Part shown: positions 1 through 9,220 of the stretch, piece after piece
Layout: each line of letters starts with the position of its first letter
Numbering within the stretch: the first letter of the stretch is position 1
Origin: RPQJ01 sp963707145
GTDB lineage: Bacteria; Pseudomonadota; Gammaproteobacteria; Steroidobacterales; Steroidobacteraceae
Assembly: GCA_963707145.1 (NCBI GenBank)
Contig: CAVPOQ010000001.1
Location: forward strand, 1-64,000
Length of the DNA: 64,000 nt
Reading direction: 5' to 3'
Position numbers and translations under genes: made by a program
The notes under the pieces: model-generated
What the model saw: only the letters and a program-made list of their open reading frames with translations
Database searches by the model: none
What the model was told of the DNA's origin: nothing

Positions 1-1
1 T

Positions 2-646
2 GGCGCGCTTCTGGCACGAGGACTGTTCGAGCCCATGGATCGCCGCTATTCCGCCTCATCGACCGCAGCGAGGGAGCCTGGACTCCTCAGCCGGACTTCC
101 GCGCCGCTACGACCGCGAGGCCGTCTTCGCGCGCTTCGCCCGGGTCTTCAACCACCCCGACACCCAGTCCTACTACAACAGGATGACCCACTACGACATG
201 CTGACCGGTCTGCCGGCGCTGCTGCAGGTGGAGGACCGGGTCAGCATGGCCGTGTCGCTGGAATCGCGCGTGCCGCTGCTGGACCGGCGCATCGCCGAAC
301 TGGTGGCCTCCATGCCGCCGGCCATGAAGTTCAGGGGCGGCGAGATGAAGTACATCCTGAAGCGCGCCGCCGGGCCGCTGCTGCCCGCGAGCATCCTGGA
401 GCGCAAGGACAAGATGGGCTTCCCCGTGCCGTTGCACCTGTGGGCCCGGGGCAAGGCGCGGGATTTCTTCCGCGACGTCCTGCTCTCGCGGGCCTGCCGT
501 GAGCGGGGCTTTTCGATGCGGCCGCCGTCGAGGCGCTCCTGGACCAGGAGGAGCCGTTCGGACGGCGACTGTGGGGCTTGCTGAACCTCGAGCTCTGGCA
601 CCGCCGGTTCATCGATGGCGCCGGAGGAGAGGAGCCGTGCCACTGA
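2..646 (+). CDS. Asparagine synthase-like amidotransferase, C-terminal part (cut by window edge, frameshifted)
   Basis: This is the C-terminal synthetase half of an asparagine synthase (glutamine-hydrolysing) family protein, which in exopolysaccharide/exosortase clusters usually amidates a sugar acid or peptide rather than making free asparagine. Visible family signatures are VEDRVSMAVSLESRVPLLD, then FRGGEMKYILK and ERKDKMGFPVPLHLW. The 5' end lies outside the window. Reading stays family-like only if the frame changes near positions 50, 108 and 508 (the last in a GGGGCTTTTC run). After correction the C-terminus runs through LLNLELWHRRF to TGA at 644-646. The next gene could start at GTG 637, overlapping this end, so the genes are probably co-transcribed. 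Family assignment is firm, exact substrate unknown. Confidence 0.75.
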
Positions 647-2372
647 CGCTGGATGGGATCACGGTCACAGCGCGACGATTCGGCAGGTCCTCGCAAGATC
701 GCCGTGCTGGGACCGGGCATCGTGGGCATGCCCATGGCCGCGCTGCTGGCGCGACGCCCGGATCCGCGACGGCACCGACCGGCCGGCCGAGGTCCTCGTG
801 GTGCAGCGAGATTCGCCGACCTCGGGGTGGAAGGTGGCCGCCATCAACAGCGGGCGGTCGGTGATCGGCGGCGTCGAGCCCGGCCTGGACGAGGTCGTGC
901 GGCGAGGCGGTCGCCGACGGGCGTTCTCTCGGCCACGCACGACCCCGACGAGGCGGCCGATGCCGACGTGGTCCTGGTCTGCATCCAGACGGACGCGACG
1001 GGACGGGCCCGGACTACGGTCCTCTCTTCGCCGGCTCTGGATGGGTTGGCGCCGGCGCTCCGGAACCGACCGGCGGGCAACGTCCCGCTGGTGGTCATCG
1101 ATTCCACGCTCGCGCCGTCGAGCATGGCTACCGTCATCCGCGAGCGCTTTGCCTCTCACGGTCTCGTGGAGGGCCGGGATGTTCTGCTGGCCAACAGCCC
1201 CAACCGGGTCATGCCGGGGCGGCTGGTCGAGCGCATTCGCGAGTCGGACAAGCTGGTGGCCGGGCTGCACCCCGCCTCGCCGGAGCTGGTCGAGCGCTTG
1301 TACCGGCACATCGTCACGCGGGGCCGGCTGCTGCGGACCAACAGCCTGACCGCGGAGATCGTCAAGACCTTTGAGAACGCCTATCGCGACGTGCGCATCG
1401 CCTTCGCCGCCGAGATTGATGCGGCACTGCGACGCCCAGGAGATCGACTTCTTTGCCCTGCGCGACCAGGTGAACCGGCGCCTCGAGCAGACCGACGCGC
1501 TTCGGCCGACGCCACGGTCGTGCCCACCGGCGGGGTGCTGGTGCCGACCATCGGGGTGGGCGGCCACTGCCTGCCGAAGGACGGCATCTTGCTGTGGTGG
1601 CGCTAGACAGTCGGGCGCAGACACGTCGAATGCCCTGATTCTCCGTTCGCGCGAGATCAACGACGCCTCTCCGTTCGAGACCACGCGGCTTGCGGAGCGA
1701 CACTTCGGCGCGCTGGACGGACGGCGCGTGGCGCTGCTCGGCGTCGCGTACCGCTTCGACTCAGAGGACACGCGCAATTCGCCGACGCTGTCCCTGGCCC
1801 GGCACCTGCTGGAGAAGGGCTGCCGCACCCGCCTGCACGATCCGTACGTGAAGCCCGACGACCAGAACCTCGAACGCTCCGGGCTGACGGACTACTTCAG
1901 CCGCGACCTTGCCGCGAGCGTCGCCGATGCCGAGATCCTCTACTTCTGTACCGGGCACGGCGTGTACCAGCGCGGACTGGGTGAGATCCTGGGGCTGGCA
2001 CCGAGGGCAACGGGCGTCCTCGATGGCGCGAACCTGTACCAGCCGTCGGAGTTCGCGGCGCGGCAGATCGGCTATGCGGGTATCGGTCGCGGCCGGACAC
2101 CTCCGACGGGCGAGTTCGTCGACTTCGTGGCCGCGTCGTTCCGGGCGATGGAGACGGGGGTCGCCAACGAGCTGGATGTGATCATCGCCTTCCTGAACGA
2201 CCGTTACGCCGGAGACGACTTCAACAGGGTCCGGCTGGACGAGGTGCGCCGTCTGGCGGCAACGTGCGTCACCGGTTGTGCGATTGCGAACACGGGGACG
2301 GTGACGAGGGCCCCGGAGTATCGCGGATTCGCGACGACGCTGGCGCGCTGCGCAGCGGCGGCGGGCACCTGA
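637..2372 (+). CDS. UDP-glucose/GDP-mannose dehydrogenase family protein (WecC-like), multiply frameshifted
   Basis: A nucleotide-sugar dehydrogenase performing NAD-dependent four-electron oxidation of a UDP-sugar to a uronic acid. The next gene is WecB, so UDP-ManNAc to UDP-ManNAcA is the likely reaction. The N-terminal Rossmann motif is GPGIVGMPMA, the catalytic cysteine lies in VGGHCLPKDG, and the C-terminal UDP-binding domain carries YRFDSEDTRNSPTLSLA. At least six frame changes are needed (around 760, 905, 915, 1430, 1505 and 1610). The start is GTG 637 (overlapping the previous stop) or ATG 653. After the normal family end near residues LDGANLYQPSEF there is an extra tail of about 90 residues of unknown role. 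Either the sequence has indel errors or this is a pseudogene; conservation outside the breaks favours errors. Confidence 0.75.
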
Positions 2373-2381
2373 GGGCGGCGC

Positions 2382-3555
2382 ATGACCGTCCGCATCGTGA
2401 GCATCGTCGGTGCGCGGCCCCAGTTCGTGAAGCTGGCGCCGATGTGCCGCGCTGTCGCCGAGCACAATGCGCGGGCAGCCGGCGTGCGCGTCGAGCACGT
2501 AATCGTCCACACGGGCCAGCACTACGACCCGGAACTCTCCGAGGTCTTCTTCGAGGAACTCGAGATCCCGCGGGCCGACGTGAACCTCGGCATCGGATCC
2601 GGCCCGCATGGGCAGCAGGTCGGTCGGATGTGGAGCAGTTCGAGAGCGTCCTCCTCGCATCCCGCCCCGACGCCGTCATCGTCTATGGCGATACGAACTC
2701 CACGATCGCCGGTGCGCTCGTGGCGGCGAAGTTGCGCATCCCCGTCGCCCACGTCGAGGCCGGGCTGCGCAGCTTCAATCGGGCGATGGCGGAGGAGATC
2801 AACCGCATCGCGACGGACCACGTCTCGGACCTCTTGTTCGCGCCGACGCCCACGGCCATGAAGTGGTTGGAGCGGGAGGGACTGGCGGCGAGATCGCACT
2901 TCACCGGCGACATCGGCTACGACGCTGTCCTCCACTTCGGCCCGATGGCCAGGCGCAAGTCACGCATCCTGCAGGATCTCGAGCTCCGACCAGGCTCATT
3001 CACGGTGCTAACGGTTCACCGGTCGGAGAACGCGTCGGCCGCGGCGATTCGTGCGGTCGTGGCGGGCCTCCTAGAGGAGCTGGAACCGGAGCAAGGCATC
3101 GTCTTCCCGATCCACCCGCGCACGATCGCCCTGCTACGCGAACACGGGGAGGCGCTCCCGTCCGTGCCGCGGCTGAAGGTGATCAAGCCGGTGGGTTTCC
3201 TGGACATGCTCCAGCTGGTCGCGAACGCGTCGATTGTCCTCACAGACTCGGGGGGCTCCAGAAAGAGGCGTTCTTCCTCAACACGCCCTGCATCACGCTG
3301 CGCAGCGAGACTGAATGGGTCGAGACCGTGGCGGCAGGCGCCAACATGCTGGTGGGCATGGACGTCGATGCTGTCGGCGAGGCGGTGGTCCGACTGCGTC
3401 GTGCCAGCGAGGCAGGGCGTGCGGACGTTTCGTCGGAAATCGAGCCGATGTTTGGAGATGGGCACGCCGCAGAACGAATACTCAGCGCCATTCTGCAATT
3501 CATGGGCGACAAGTGGGGTGCCCGGGACGTTTCGATGAGCAGGGCTTCGAGATGA
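2382..3555 (+). CDS. wecB: UDP-N-acetylglucosamine 2-epimerase (non-hydrolysing), two frameshifts
   Basis: Interconverts UDP-GlcNAc and UDP-ManNAc in the cytoplasm, supplying the ManNAc branch of surface polysaccharide synthesis. The N-terminus VSIVGARPQFVKLAPM and HTGQHYDPELSEVFF are classic for the family. Further on come VYGDTNSTIAGALVAAK, HVEAGLRSFNRAMAEEINR, the TVHRSEN motif and the C-terminal LTDSGG..KEAFFLNTPCITLR. The frame must change near 2630 and 3253 (in a run of Gs), each time with perfect resumption of the family pattern. Starts with ATG 2382, ten bases after the dehydrogenase stop, so the two are one operon making a ManNAc/ManNAcA precursor. Corrected length is about 390 residues, usual for WecB. 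Confidence 0.9.
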
Positions 3556-3562
3556 GAGGAAC

Positions 3563-4618
3563 TTGAAATACAGGAACTTCCGGGATCCCATCGGCCTGGC
3601 GAGGCGAATGTGGATGACCGGCAATCGGACCGCGCGTTCCGCGCTGGCACGCGAGGCGCTCAGTACGCTGACGGCCCCATTATCGCGGATGGTGTCCGTA
3701 TTGGAGCCCGGCGCGCCAGTTGGTGAGTCGCGAACAGATCTCCCGGTTGTCCTTGTGCTGGGAGGATCGCGAACGGGTTCGACACTCTTGTACCAGACAC
3801 TGGCAAGCAGCCTGCCGTTCAGCTACCTGCCAAATCTATCGGCCTTGCTGCCCGACGCGCCAATCCTCGCGACTCGCCTTTCGGAACGCTGGTTCGGTCG
3901 ACGCAAGGGGGACTTCGTCAATTTCTACGGCAGCGTAGCCGGCCTCGAACGGACCGAGTGACGGGTTTCACGTCTGGAATCGCTGGCTCGGTGACGATCG
4001 CACGCGGATTCCGAGCACGATCCCAATCAGTCGCGCGAAGAAATGCGCCGGTTCTTCGATGCGTGGAGATGTGCTGTCGGCAGGCCGGTGCTGAACAAGA
4101 ACAACCGGAACTCGCTGTGCGCGGAACTGCTCTACGAGACGTTGGGTAACGTCCTGTTCGTCGAGATCACGAGGGATCCGGTTTACGTCGTCCAATCCCT
4201 CATCAAGTCCCGGGAGCTGATTCAAGGGAGCCGGTTCATCGGTTGGGGGCTGGCGAGCAGGGAAACCGCCGGAACGGGCGACGTATACGGCTACATCGAT
4301 GACATAGTCGCTCAGGTATGTAGCGTTCGAGCGCGGTTGCAGTCAGCCCGCGACCGAATCCCGAGCGAGCATTACGTGTCGGTCGACTACGATGAATTCT
4401 GCAAAGAGCCAACCGAAGTGGTCGCGCGTGTCGCCAAGCGCGTGTGGGGTGATAACGCCCAGTGGCAGCCGTTGCCGCGTATTCCGCCATTCAAAAGCAC
4501 GAATCAGCGAGCCCTCCCCGATAGCGAGTTCAGTCGAATCGTCGCAGCTGCGGACAGGTACCTGAACTCCACGTCGAAACACGATCCAGCAGTTGACGAT
4601 CGAGTACCTCGAGATTGA
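3563..4618 (+). CDS. Sulfotransferase family protein, frameshifted in the middle
   Basis: Probable PAPS-dependent sulfotransferase. The PAPS 5'-phosphosulfate loop is LVLGGSRTGSTLLYQTLA about 65 residues in, and a 3'-phosphate-binding-like segment VEITRDPVYVVQSLIKSRE lies in the second half. A stop at 3959-3961 interrupts the reading, but the same frame resumes at about 4043 and the bridging codons in the next frame read as a normal protein (DGFHVWNRWLGDDR). Two compensating indels near 3958 and 4033 therefore explain the break. It lies between WecB and a membrane protein and would sulfate the polysaccharide or a glycolipid (inference). Base composition from here to about 6.3 kb is visibly less GC-rich than the neighbours. 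Confidence 0.7.
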
Positions 4619-6335
4619 GCAGTTGCACAAGAGCCTGTGTCAGGCATTGCGCGGATCGGCTGGTGTGGATGACCGGTCAGTGCACGAGTCGGTCGGTGGG
4701 GGCACGTCCGAAGTGAGGAATCTCGATGTCATTCTCTGGATCCTGCTCTGCGGCGTCCTTCTGGGCATCGGTGCGTGGCCCCATCTGGGCGCCGCGTTGC
4801 ACACTGATTCTGTTCAGTACCTGAGCGGGGCCGAGAATCTCCTGCACGGCCGGGTCGGATACACGTCCCTGGTTTACTACGACGCCGAGCGTTCCGTTGG
4901 TGTCGTGCCGGCGCCGATGGTGACATTTCCGATGGGATTCTCGACAGCCATTGCGCTGGTCTCGGTCCTCGGGGTGCCGCTGACGGCAGCGGGCTTCCTT
5001 GTAAGCGCGTTAGCAACTCTGGCGATGATCCCGTTGTTGGCCTGGGCGACGCGGATCATGGGCTGCCTCGCTACGTGGGGAACTTCGCCCTGGCGGTTCT
5101 CGTGTTCAATGAGGCCACCCTCGAATTGGCACGAAAGTCATGAGCGAGGCGCTCTTCGCCGCAGTCTCGCTTCTCGGTGTCGTTCTGCTGCTTCGTGCGC
5201 GCCATGGCAGGAGCACGGAGCGCGTGTTGCCGTGGATCGCTGCCGGACTCGCCTTTGGAATCGCTTACCACGTCCGATATCGGGCCTGTTTTTCATCGCC
5301 TCATTGCTGGTTCTGAGTGCACGCAATGTTGCCAGGCGACACACCGACCTGGCGCGAGGCCATATCATTGCCTTCGCCGTTTCAGCAGCGATTGCCCTCG
5401 TCGCGGTGATCCGGAATCTCGTGCTTGTGGGCCATTGGCGAGGAGACAACCGGCAAGGCGTCGAATTCGACTTCTCGATGGTCGCGTACGAGTCGCTGCG
5501 CGTCGCCAATGGGCTGCTTTTCGGTCTCAGCGGCTATCCGTGGTCGCTGGTACTGCCGCGTGTGGCGTTCCTGTTGATCGCAGCCGGAGTGGTCGGCTGG
5601 GTCATCCACTCGCGAAGCAACGAGGGCGATCGGTTGGGTCGCGTTGAGCGACCGGGCTTCGATCGTGCCATCGGTGACGTGTCCCTTGTGTTGATCATAT
5701 ACACAGCCGGCATGGTGTATGCGGGCCTGACGCCGAATATCGTGTTCGGCGTGCGAATGTTCGTGCCGCTGGTGCCGATATGCGTACTTGTGCTGGCTGC
5801 GATTCTGTTCCGGAGTCTGCGGACGACCCTTCCCTACTCGCGGGAACGGCGGGTCGTCTGGACTGCAGTGGTTGCTGCTCTGTTCATCTACGTTTCACTG
5901 AACATGCTCTGTTACTTTCATCGCGTCCCGTTCGACGCCGTGGGACCTGTCGCCATGCGTCTTGATTCGGAGACATCGAATGGCGAGACCGCGCGACGGG
6001 TAATCCTGAAATTGCTAGGGAGCGACGGAGTGATGGTGGCCAACGAGGGCCAAGTGATTGGTCATGCTCTCGGGGTCAAGACGGTGTCTCTGCCCGATCC
6101 ACGCTGGAGCAGTACGACATGGGACGAAGAAGAGATTCACCAAGTCTTGGTGCGGTTCCGGGCCGCGGCCCTGGTCATCTGGCGACCGACCACCCGCGCG
6201 GAGTTGGAGGATCTCACAAGCGACCAACTCGCACTCGCTGCGGGCAGGTCGCCTGATTGGATGAGAAAGGTGTTCCTGTCGGAGCATTTCGTCGTGTACG
6301 CGCCGACATACGACAATTGGGGCAAAGGGACATGA
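4593..6335 (+). CDS. Polytopic membrane protein, possibly GT-C type glycosyltransferase, frameshifted internally
   Basis: A membrane protein of about 580 residues with many hydrophobic segments. The N-terminal block HTDSVQYLSGAENLLHG followed by VTFPMGFSTAIALVS resembles the first loop of GT-C/ArnT-like polyprenyl-dependent glycosyltransferases, where an acidic residue sits after the first membrane helix. The C-terminal 120 residues are soluble. Between about 5080 and 5280 the hydrophobic pattern is lost, while adjacent frames restore it (FALAVLVFNEATLELA and then EALFAAVSLLGVVLLLRA), so about three indels cancel out. The printed start overlaps the sulfotransferase end by 26 bases; in-frame GTG codons at 4665 and 4713 are alternatives. 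Probably adds a sugar in exopolysaccharide assembly, but no catalytic residue can be proven. Confidence 0.5.
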   Translation: MTIEYLEIEQLHKSLCQALRGSAGVDDRSVHESVGGGTSEVRNLDVILWILLCGVLLGIGAWPHLGAALHTDSVQYLSGAENLLHGRVGYTSLVYYDAERSVGVVPAPMVTFPMGFSTAIALVSVLGVPLTAAGFLVSALATLAMIPLLAWATRIMGCLATWGTSPWRFSCSMRPPSNWHESHERGALRRSLASRCRSAASCAPWQEHGARVAVDRCRTRLWNRLPRPISGLFFIASLLVLSARNVARRHTDLARGHIIAFAVSAAIALVAVIRNLVLVGHWRGDNRQGVEFDFSMVAYESLRVANGLLFGLSGYPWSLVLPRVAFLLIAAGVVGWVIHSRSNEGDRLGRVERPGFDRAIGDVSLVLIIYTAGMVYAGLTPNIVFGVRMFVPLVPICVLVLAAILFRSLRTTLPYSRERRVVWTAVVAALFIYVSLNMLCYFHRVPFDAVGPVAMRLDSETSNGETARRVILKLLGSDGVMVANEGQVIGHALGVKTVSLPDPRWSSTTWDEEEIHQVLVRFRAAALVIWRPTTRAELEDLTSDQLALAAGRSPDWMRKVFLSEHFVVYAPTYDNWGKGT

Positions 6336-6342
6336 GTGGCGC

Positions 6343-7431
6343 ATGCTGCGAAACCGAACGCGCCGCGATCCTGCAGCGAACCTGCGACCAGCTTGGGCTG
6401 GCCCGCCCGGGCGGCGAGTATTTCGCGTGACCAACGAGGGTGCGGGCGGTCCCCGGCGGGCGAGGCTGCTGCTGACGTCCGTCATCGGGACCGCACTGGG
6501 ACTCGTGCTGCTCTGGCTCGTGTTCAGGAAGACCGACGTCACCGCGCTGCTCGCCGCCCTGCGGGCGAGCGACCCGAGGTGGGTGCTGCTTGCGCTCGGT
6601 GCCAGCCTGCTGGCGGTCGTCGCCAAGGCGGTGCGCTGGGTCGTGCTCACCCGGCATGCCGCCAAACTGCCGTTGCGCACGTCCGTCGCGGCCGTGTTCG
6701 TCGGCAGCGCCGGAAACGCCCTGTTCTCACATCTCGGGGAGATACCGCGAATCGCAATGGCGTCGCGCGCAACAGGCGCGGGCATCCCGGCCCTGCTGAC
6801 GTCGATCGTCGCCGAACGGGTGTTCGATCTCGCGGCACTGGCCATGCTGATGGCGGCGCTGCTGGTCGTCGGCGGGGGCCCGGACGGTGCTTCCGCCGCT
6901 ATCGAGCGCGTGCTGGCCATTGCAGGCGTGGGCGCATGTCTGGCGGTGGCTGCCGTGCTGGGTCTTGGCAACCGGCTCGCGAGCCGGCTCGAGCGACCCG
7001 AGGCTGCGGCGCGTGCGCCATGGCGCGCGAACGTCGCCTCCCGCCTGCGTCAGGTCCTGCAGGCGCTCGAAGTCTTCCGGGACGGGCCCAGCCTCCTGGT
7101 TGCGTTCCTGTTCTCGCTCGCAATGTGGGCGCTGTTCGCCACCTGCATCCTTTTCTGCCTCCTGGCGACCGGCACCGGGGCTTCGTTCACTGACGCGCTG
7201 ATCGTGCTCGGCGTCAATGCCGTGGCGCTGATCTTGCCCGCGCCACCGGGCCGGGTCGGGACGATCGAAGCGAGTTTCGCGGTTGCGATGTCGGGAGGCC
7301 TGGCGAGTGAGGCCACGGTGCTGGCTGCGTCGATCCTCTACAACATGCTCATGACCCTGCCGCTCTGGTGTATCGGGGGCGCCATCTGGTGGCGTTTCAC
7401 CCGGCGCCGGACGGCCCATTCCTTATATTGA
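6343..7431 (+). CDS. Lysylphosphatidylglycerol synthase TM-like (UPF0104) integral membrane protein
   Basis: A polytopic inner-membrane protein of the UPF0104/PF03706 family, whose members are membrane halves of aminoacyl-PG synthases or AglD-like proteins acting on polyprenyl sugars. Evidence is the helix-rich sequence with LFSHLGEIPRIAMASR (family G-E-hydrophobic-R signature), SIVAERVFDLAALAML and the late PAPPGRVGTIEASFA motif. There is no aminoacyl-transfer domain, so a role in lipid-linked sugar handling for the adjacent polysaccharide cluster is likeliest (inference). It begins 8 bases after the preceding stop, suggesting an operon. An in-frame GTG at 6427 would give a start closer to the first helix. 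No frameshift is needed here, unlike all genes upstream. Confidence 0.75.
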   Translation: MLRNRTRRDPAANLRPAWAGPPGRRVFRVTNEGAGGPRRARLLLTSVIGTALGLVLLWLVFRKTDVTALLAALRASDPRWVLLALGASLLAVVAKAVRWVVLTRHAAKLPLRTSVAAVFVGSAGNALFSHLGEIPRIAMASRATGAGIPALLTSIVAERVFDLAALAMLMAALLVVGGGPDGASAAIERVLAIAGVGACLAVAAVLGLGNRLASRLERPEAAARAPWRANVASRLRQVLQALEVFRDGPSLLVAFLFSLAMWALFATCILFCLLATGTGASFTDALIVLGVNAVALILPAPPGRVGTIEASFAVAMSGGLASEATVLAASILYNMLMTLPLWCIGGAIWWRFTRRRTAHSLY

Positions 7432-7606
7432 TCAGCGACTTGGGCGGCTGCGCGCCGTCCTGAGTGCGTCGTCGTCGGGCGTGCCCCGGATCTTGCTGCA
7501 ACCAGACGATTCGAGAGCCAAGTCCCCGAGGGCCCCCGGAAAGCTTGCTAGGATTCCGGGCCTTTCGAATCGGGTCCCAGTCCGTCGGCATGGAGCAGTG
7601 ACGCAC

Positions 7607-9202
7607 ATGACATTGCAGGTGGAAATTCCTTCCGCGGGCACCGCCCCCGGCTACCACGTCTCCCCCGCGATCTGGGCGGCGCTCGCCATCGCCGCCGTCG
7701 CCGGCTGGTTCGCCTTCGCCGAAGGCGCGAAGCACATGCTGCTCGTCTGGGAATCGAGCGAGGAGTACAGCCACGCCTACCTCATCCCGCTGATCTCGCT
7801 GTTCATCGCCTGGCAGCGCAAGAACGAACTCGCCCGCCTCGAGTTCGCGGGCTCGTGGCTCGGCGTCGCGATCGTCGTCCTCGGCGTGTTCCTCGGTCTC
7901 GTCGGCCAGCTCGGGTCGGTCTTCACGCTGCAGCAGATCGGCCTCGTCACTGCCATCGTGGGCGTCGTGATCGCGCTCACCGGCCTCGCGGCCCTGCGGC
8001 TGCTGTGGATGCCGCTGCTGCTGCTCTACTTCGTGATCCCGCTGCCGAACTTCCTGCAGGTGAAGCTCTCCTCGGGCATGCAGCTCATCTCGTCGGAAAT
8101 CGGCGTGTGGTTCCTGCGGATGATCGGCGTGAGCGTGTACCTCGAAGGCAACGTCATCGACCTCGGCGTCTACCAGCTGCAGGTGGCCGAGGCGTGCGAC
8201 GGCCTGCGCTACCTCTACCCGCTGCTCACGCTCGGCCTCGTGCTCGCCTACTTCTACAAGGGCGCGATGTGGAAGCGCGTGGCGATCTTCCTCTCGGCGA
8301 TCCCGATCACGATCTTCATGAACAGCCTGCGCATCGCCAGCATCGGCGTGATGGTGGACAACTGGGGCATCGGCATGGCCGAGGGCTTCCTGCACGACTT
8401 CCAGGGCTGGGTCGTGTTCATGGCGAGCTTCGGGCTGATGGTGCTGCTGATGATCGGCCTGTCGCGCGTCGGCCGGGACGCGCGGCCATGGCGCGAGCTG
8501 TTCGGCCTCGAGTTCCCCGAGCCCTGGCCGAAGGACGTGCCGCGCGCCGCGCGCGCGCTGCCGGCGTCGCTGGCCGTGTCGTCGGGGCTGCTGGTCGCCG
8601 CCGCCGCCCTGGCGCTGGCCCTGCCGCAGCGGACGGAGACGATCCCGGCGCGCCAGGCATTCCTCGACTTCCCCATGGTCATCGGCCAGTGGTTCGGGAC
8701 GCGGGAATCGCTCGAGCCGATCTACGTCCAGGCGCTGCAGTTCGACGACTACGTGCTGGCCAGCTTCCGCGGCCCGGCGCCGCAGCCCGTGAACCTGTAC
8801 GTGGCCTGGTACGACTCGCAGCAGTCCGGACGCTCGGTGCACTCGCCGAGCACCTGCCTGCCGGGCGGCGGCTGGAAGATGACGAGCTTCTCGCAGGTGG
8901 AGGTGCCCGGCGTCTCGGTGGCCGGCCAGCCGCTGCGCGTGAACCGCACGGTGATCGCGCTCGGCGAGTCGCGCCAGCTCGTGTACTACTGGTTCCAGCA
9001 GCGCGGGCGGGTGCTCACCAACGAGTACCTCGTCAAGCTGTACCTGTTCTGGGACTCGCTGACGCGCAACCGCTCCGACGGCTCGCTGGTGCGGCTGATC
9101 GTGCCGCTGCCGGAGGGCGCGGCCGAGGAGCAGGCGGACCGGCAGTTGGCGCAGTTCGCCGCCGAGCTCGAGCCGGTGCTGCAGAACTACGTCCCGCGCT
9201 GA
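7607..9202 (+). CDS. xrtD: Exosortase fused to EpsI domain, VPLPA-CTERM-type exosortase (XrtD)
   Basis: An inner-membrane transpeptidase-like protease predicted to cleave C-terminal sorting signals of exported proteins. From ATG 7607 the protein has 531 residues. The first 290 residues form an eight-helix exosortase core with the Cys197 site (AEACDGLRYLYP), Arg242 (MNSLRIAS) and His263 (EGFLHDFQGW), the expected Cys-Arg-His set. Residues about 345-520 form an EpsI-like (DUF3485) domain with HSPSTCLPGGGW. Fused EpsI is typical of exosortase D, which serves VPLPA-CTERM proteins, and two such targets lie 5-8 kb downstream. A longer in-frame start at 7481 reads into non-membrane sequence and is unlikely. 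Subtype rests on fusion plus targets rather than on a database match. Confidence 0.9.
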   Translation: MTLQVEIPSAGTAPGYHVSPAIWAALAIAAVAGWFAFAEGAKHMLLVWESSEEYSHAYLIPLISLFIAWQRKNELARLEFAGSWLGVAIVVLGVFLGLVGQLGSVFTLQQIGLVTAIVGVVIALTGLAALRLLWMPLLLLYFVIPLPNFLQVKLSSGMQLISSEIGVWFLRMIGVSVYLEGNVIDLGVYQLQVAEACDGLRYLYPLLTLGLVLAYFYKGAMWKRVAIFLSAIPITIFMNSLRIASIGVMVDNWGIGMAEGFLHDFQGWVVFMASFGLMVLLMIGLSRVGRDARPWRELFGLEFPEPWPKDVPRAARALPASLAVSSGLLVAAAALALALPQRTETIPARQAFLDFPMVIGQWFGTRESLEPIYVQALQFDDYVLASFRGPAPQPVNLYVAWYDSQQSGRSVHSPSTCLPGGGWKMTSFSQVEVPGVSVAGQPLRVNRTVIALGESRQLVYYWFQQRGRVLTNEYLVKLYLFWDSLTRNRSDGSLVRLIVPLPEGAAEEQADRQLAQFAAELEPVLQNYVPR

Positions 9203-9220
9203 GGACGGGCGTCCGCCGCA

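Noticed and set aside
4593..4712. N-terminal extension of the membrane protein overlapping the sulfotransferase end
   Set aside because: Kept only as an uncertain start; the sequence before the first helix has no recognisable pattern, and GTG 4665 or 4713 are equally plausible.
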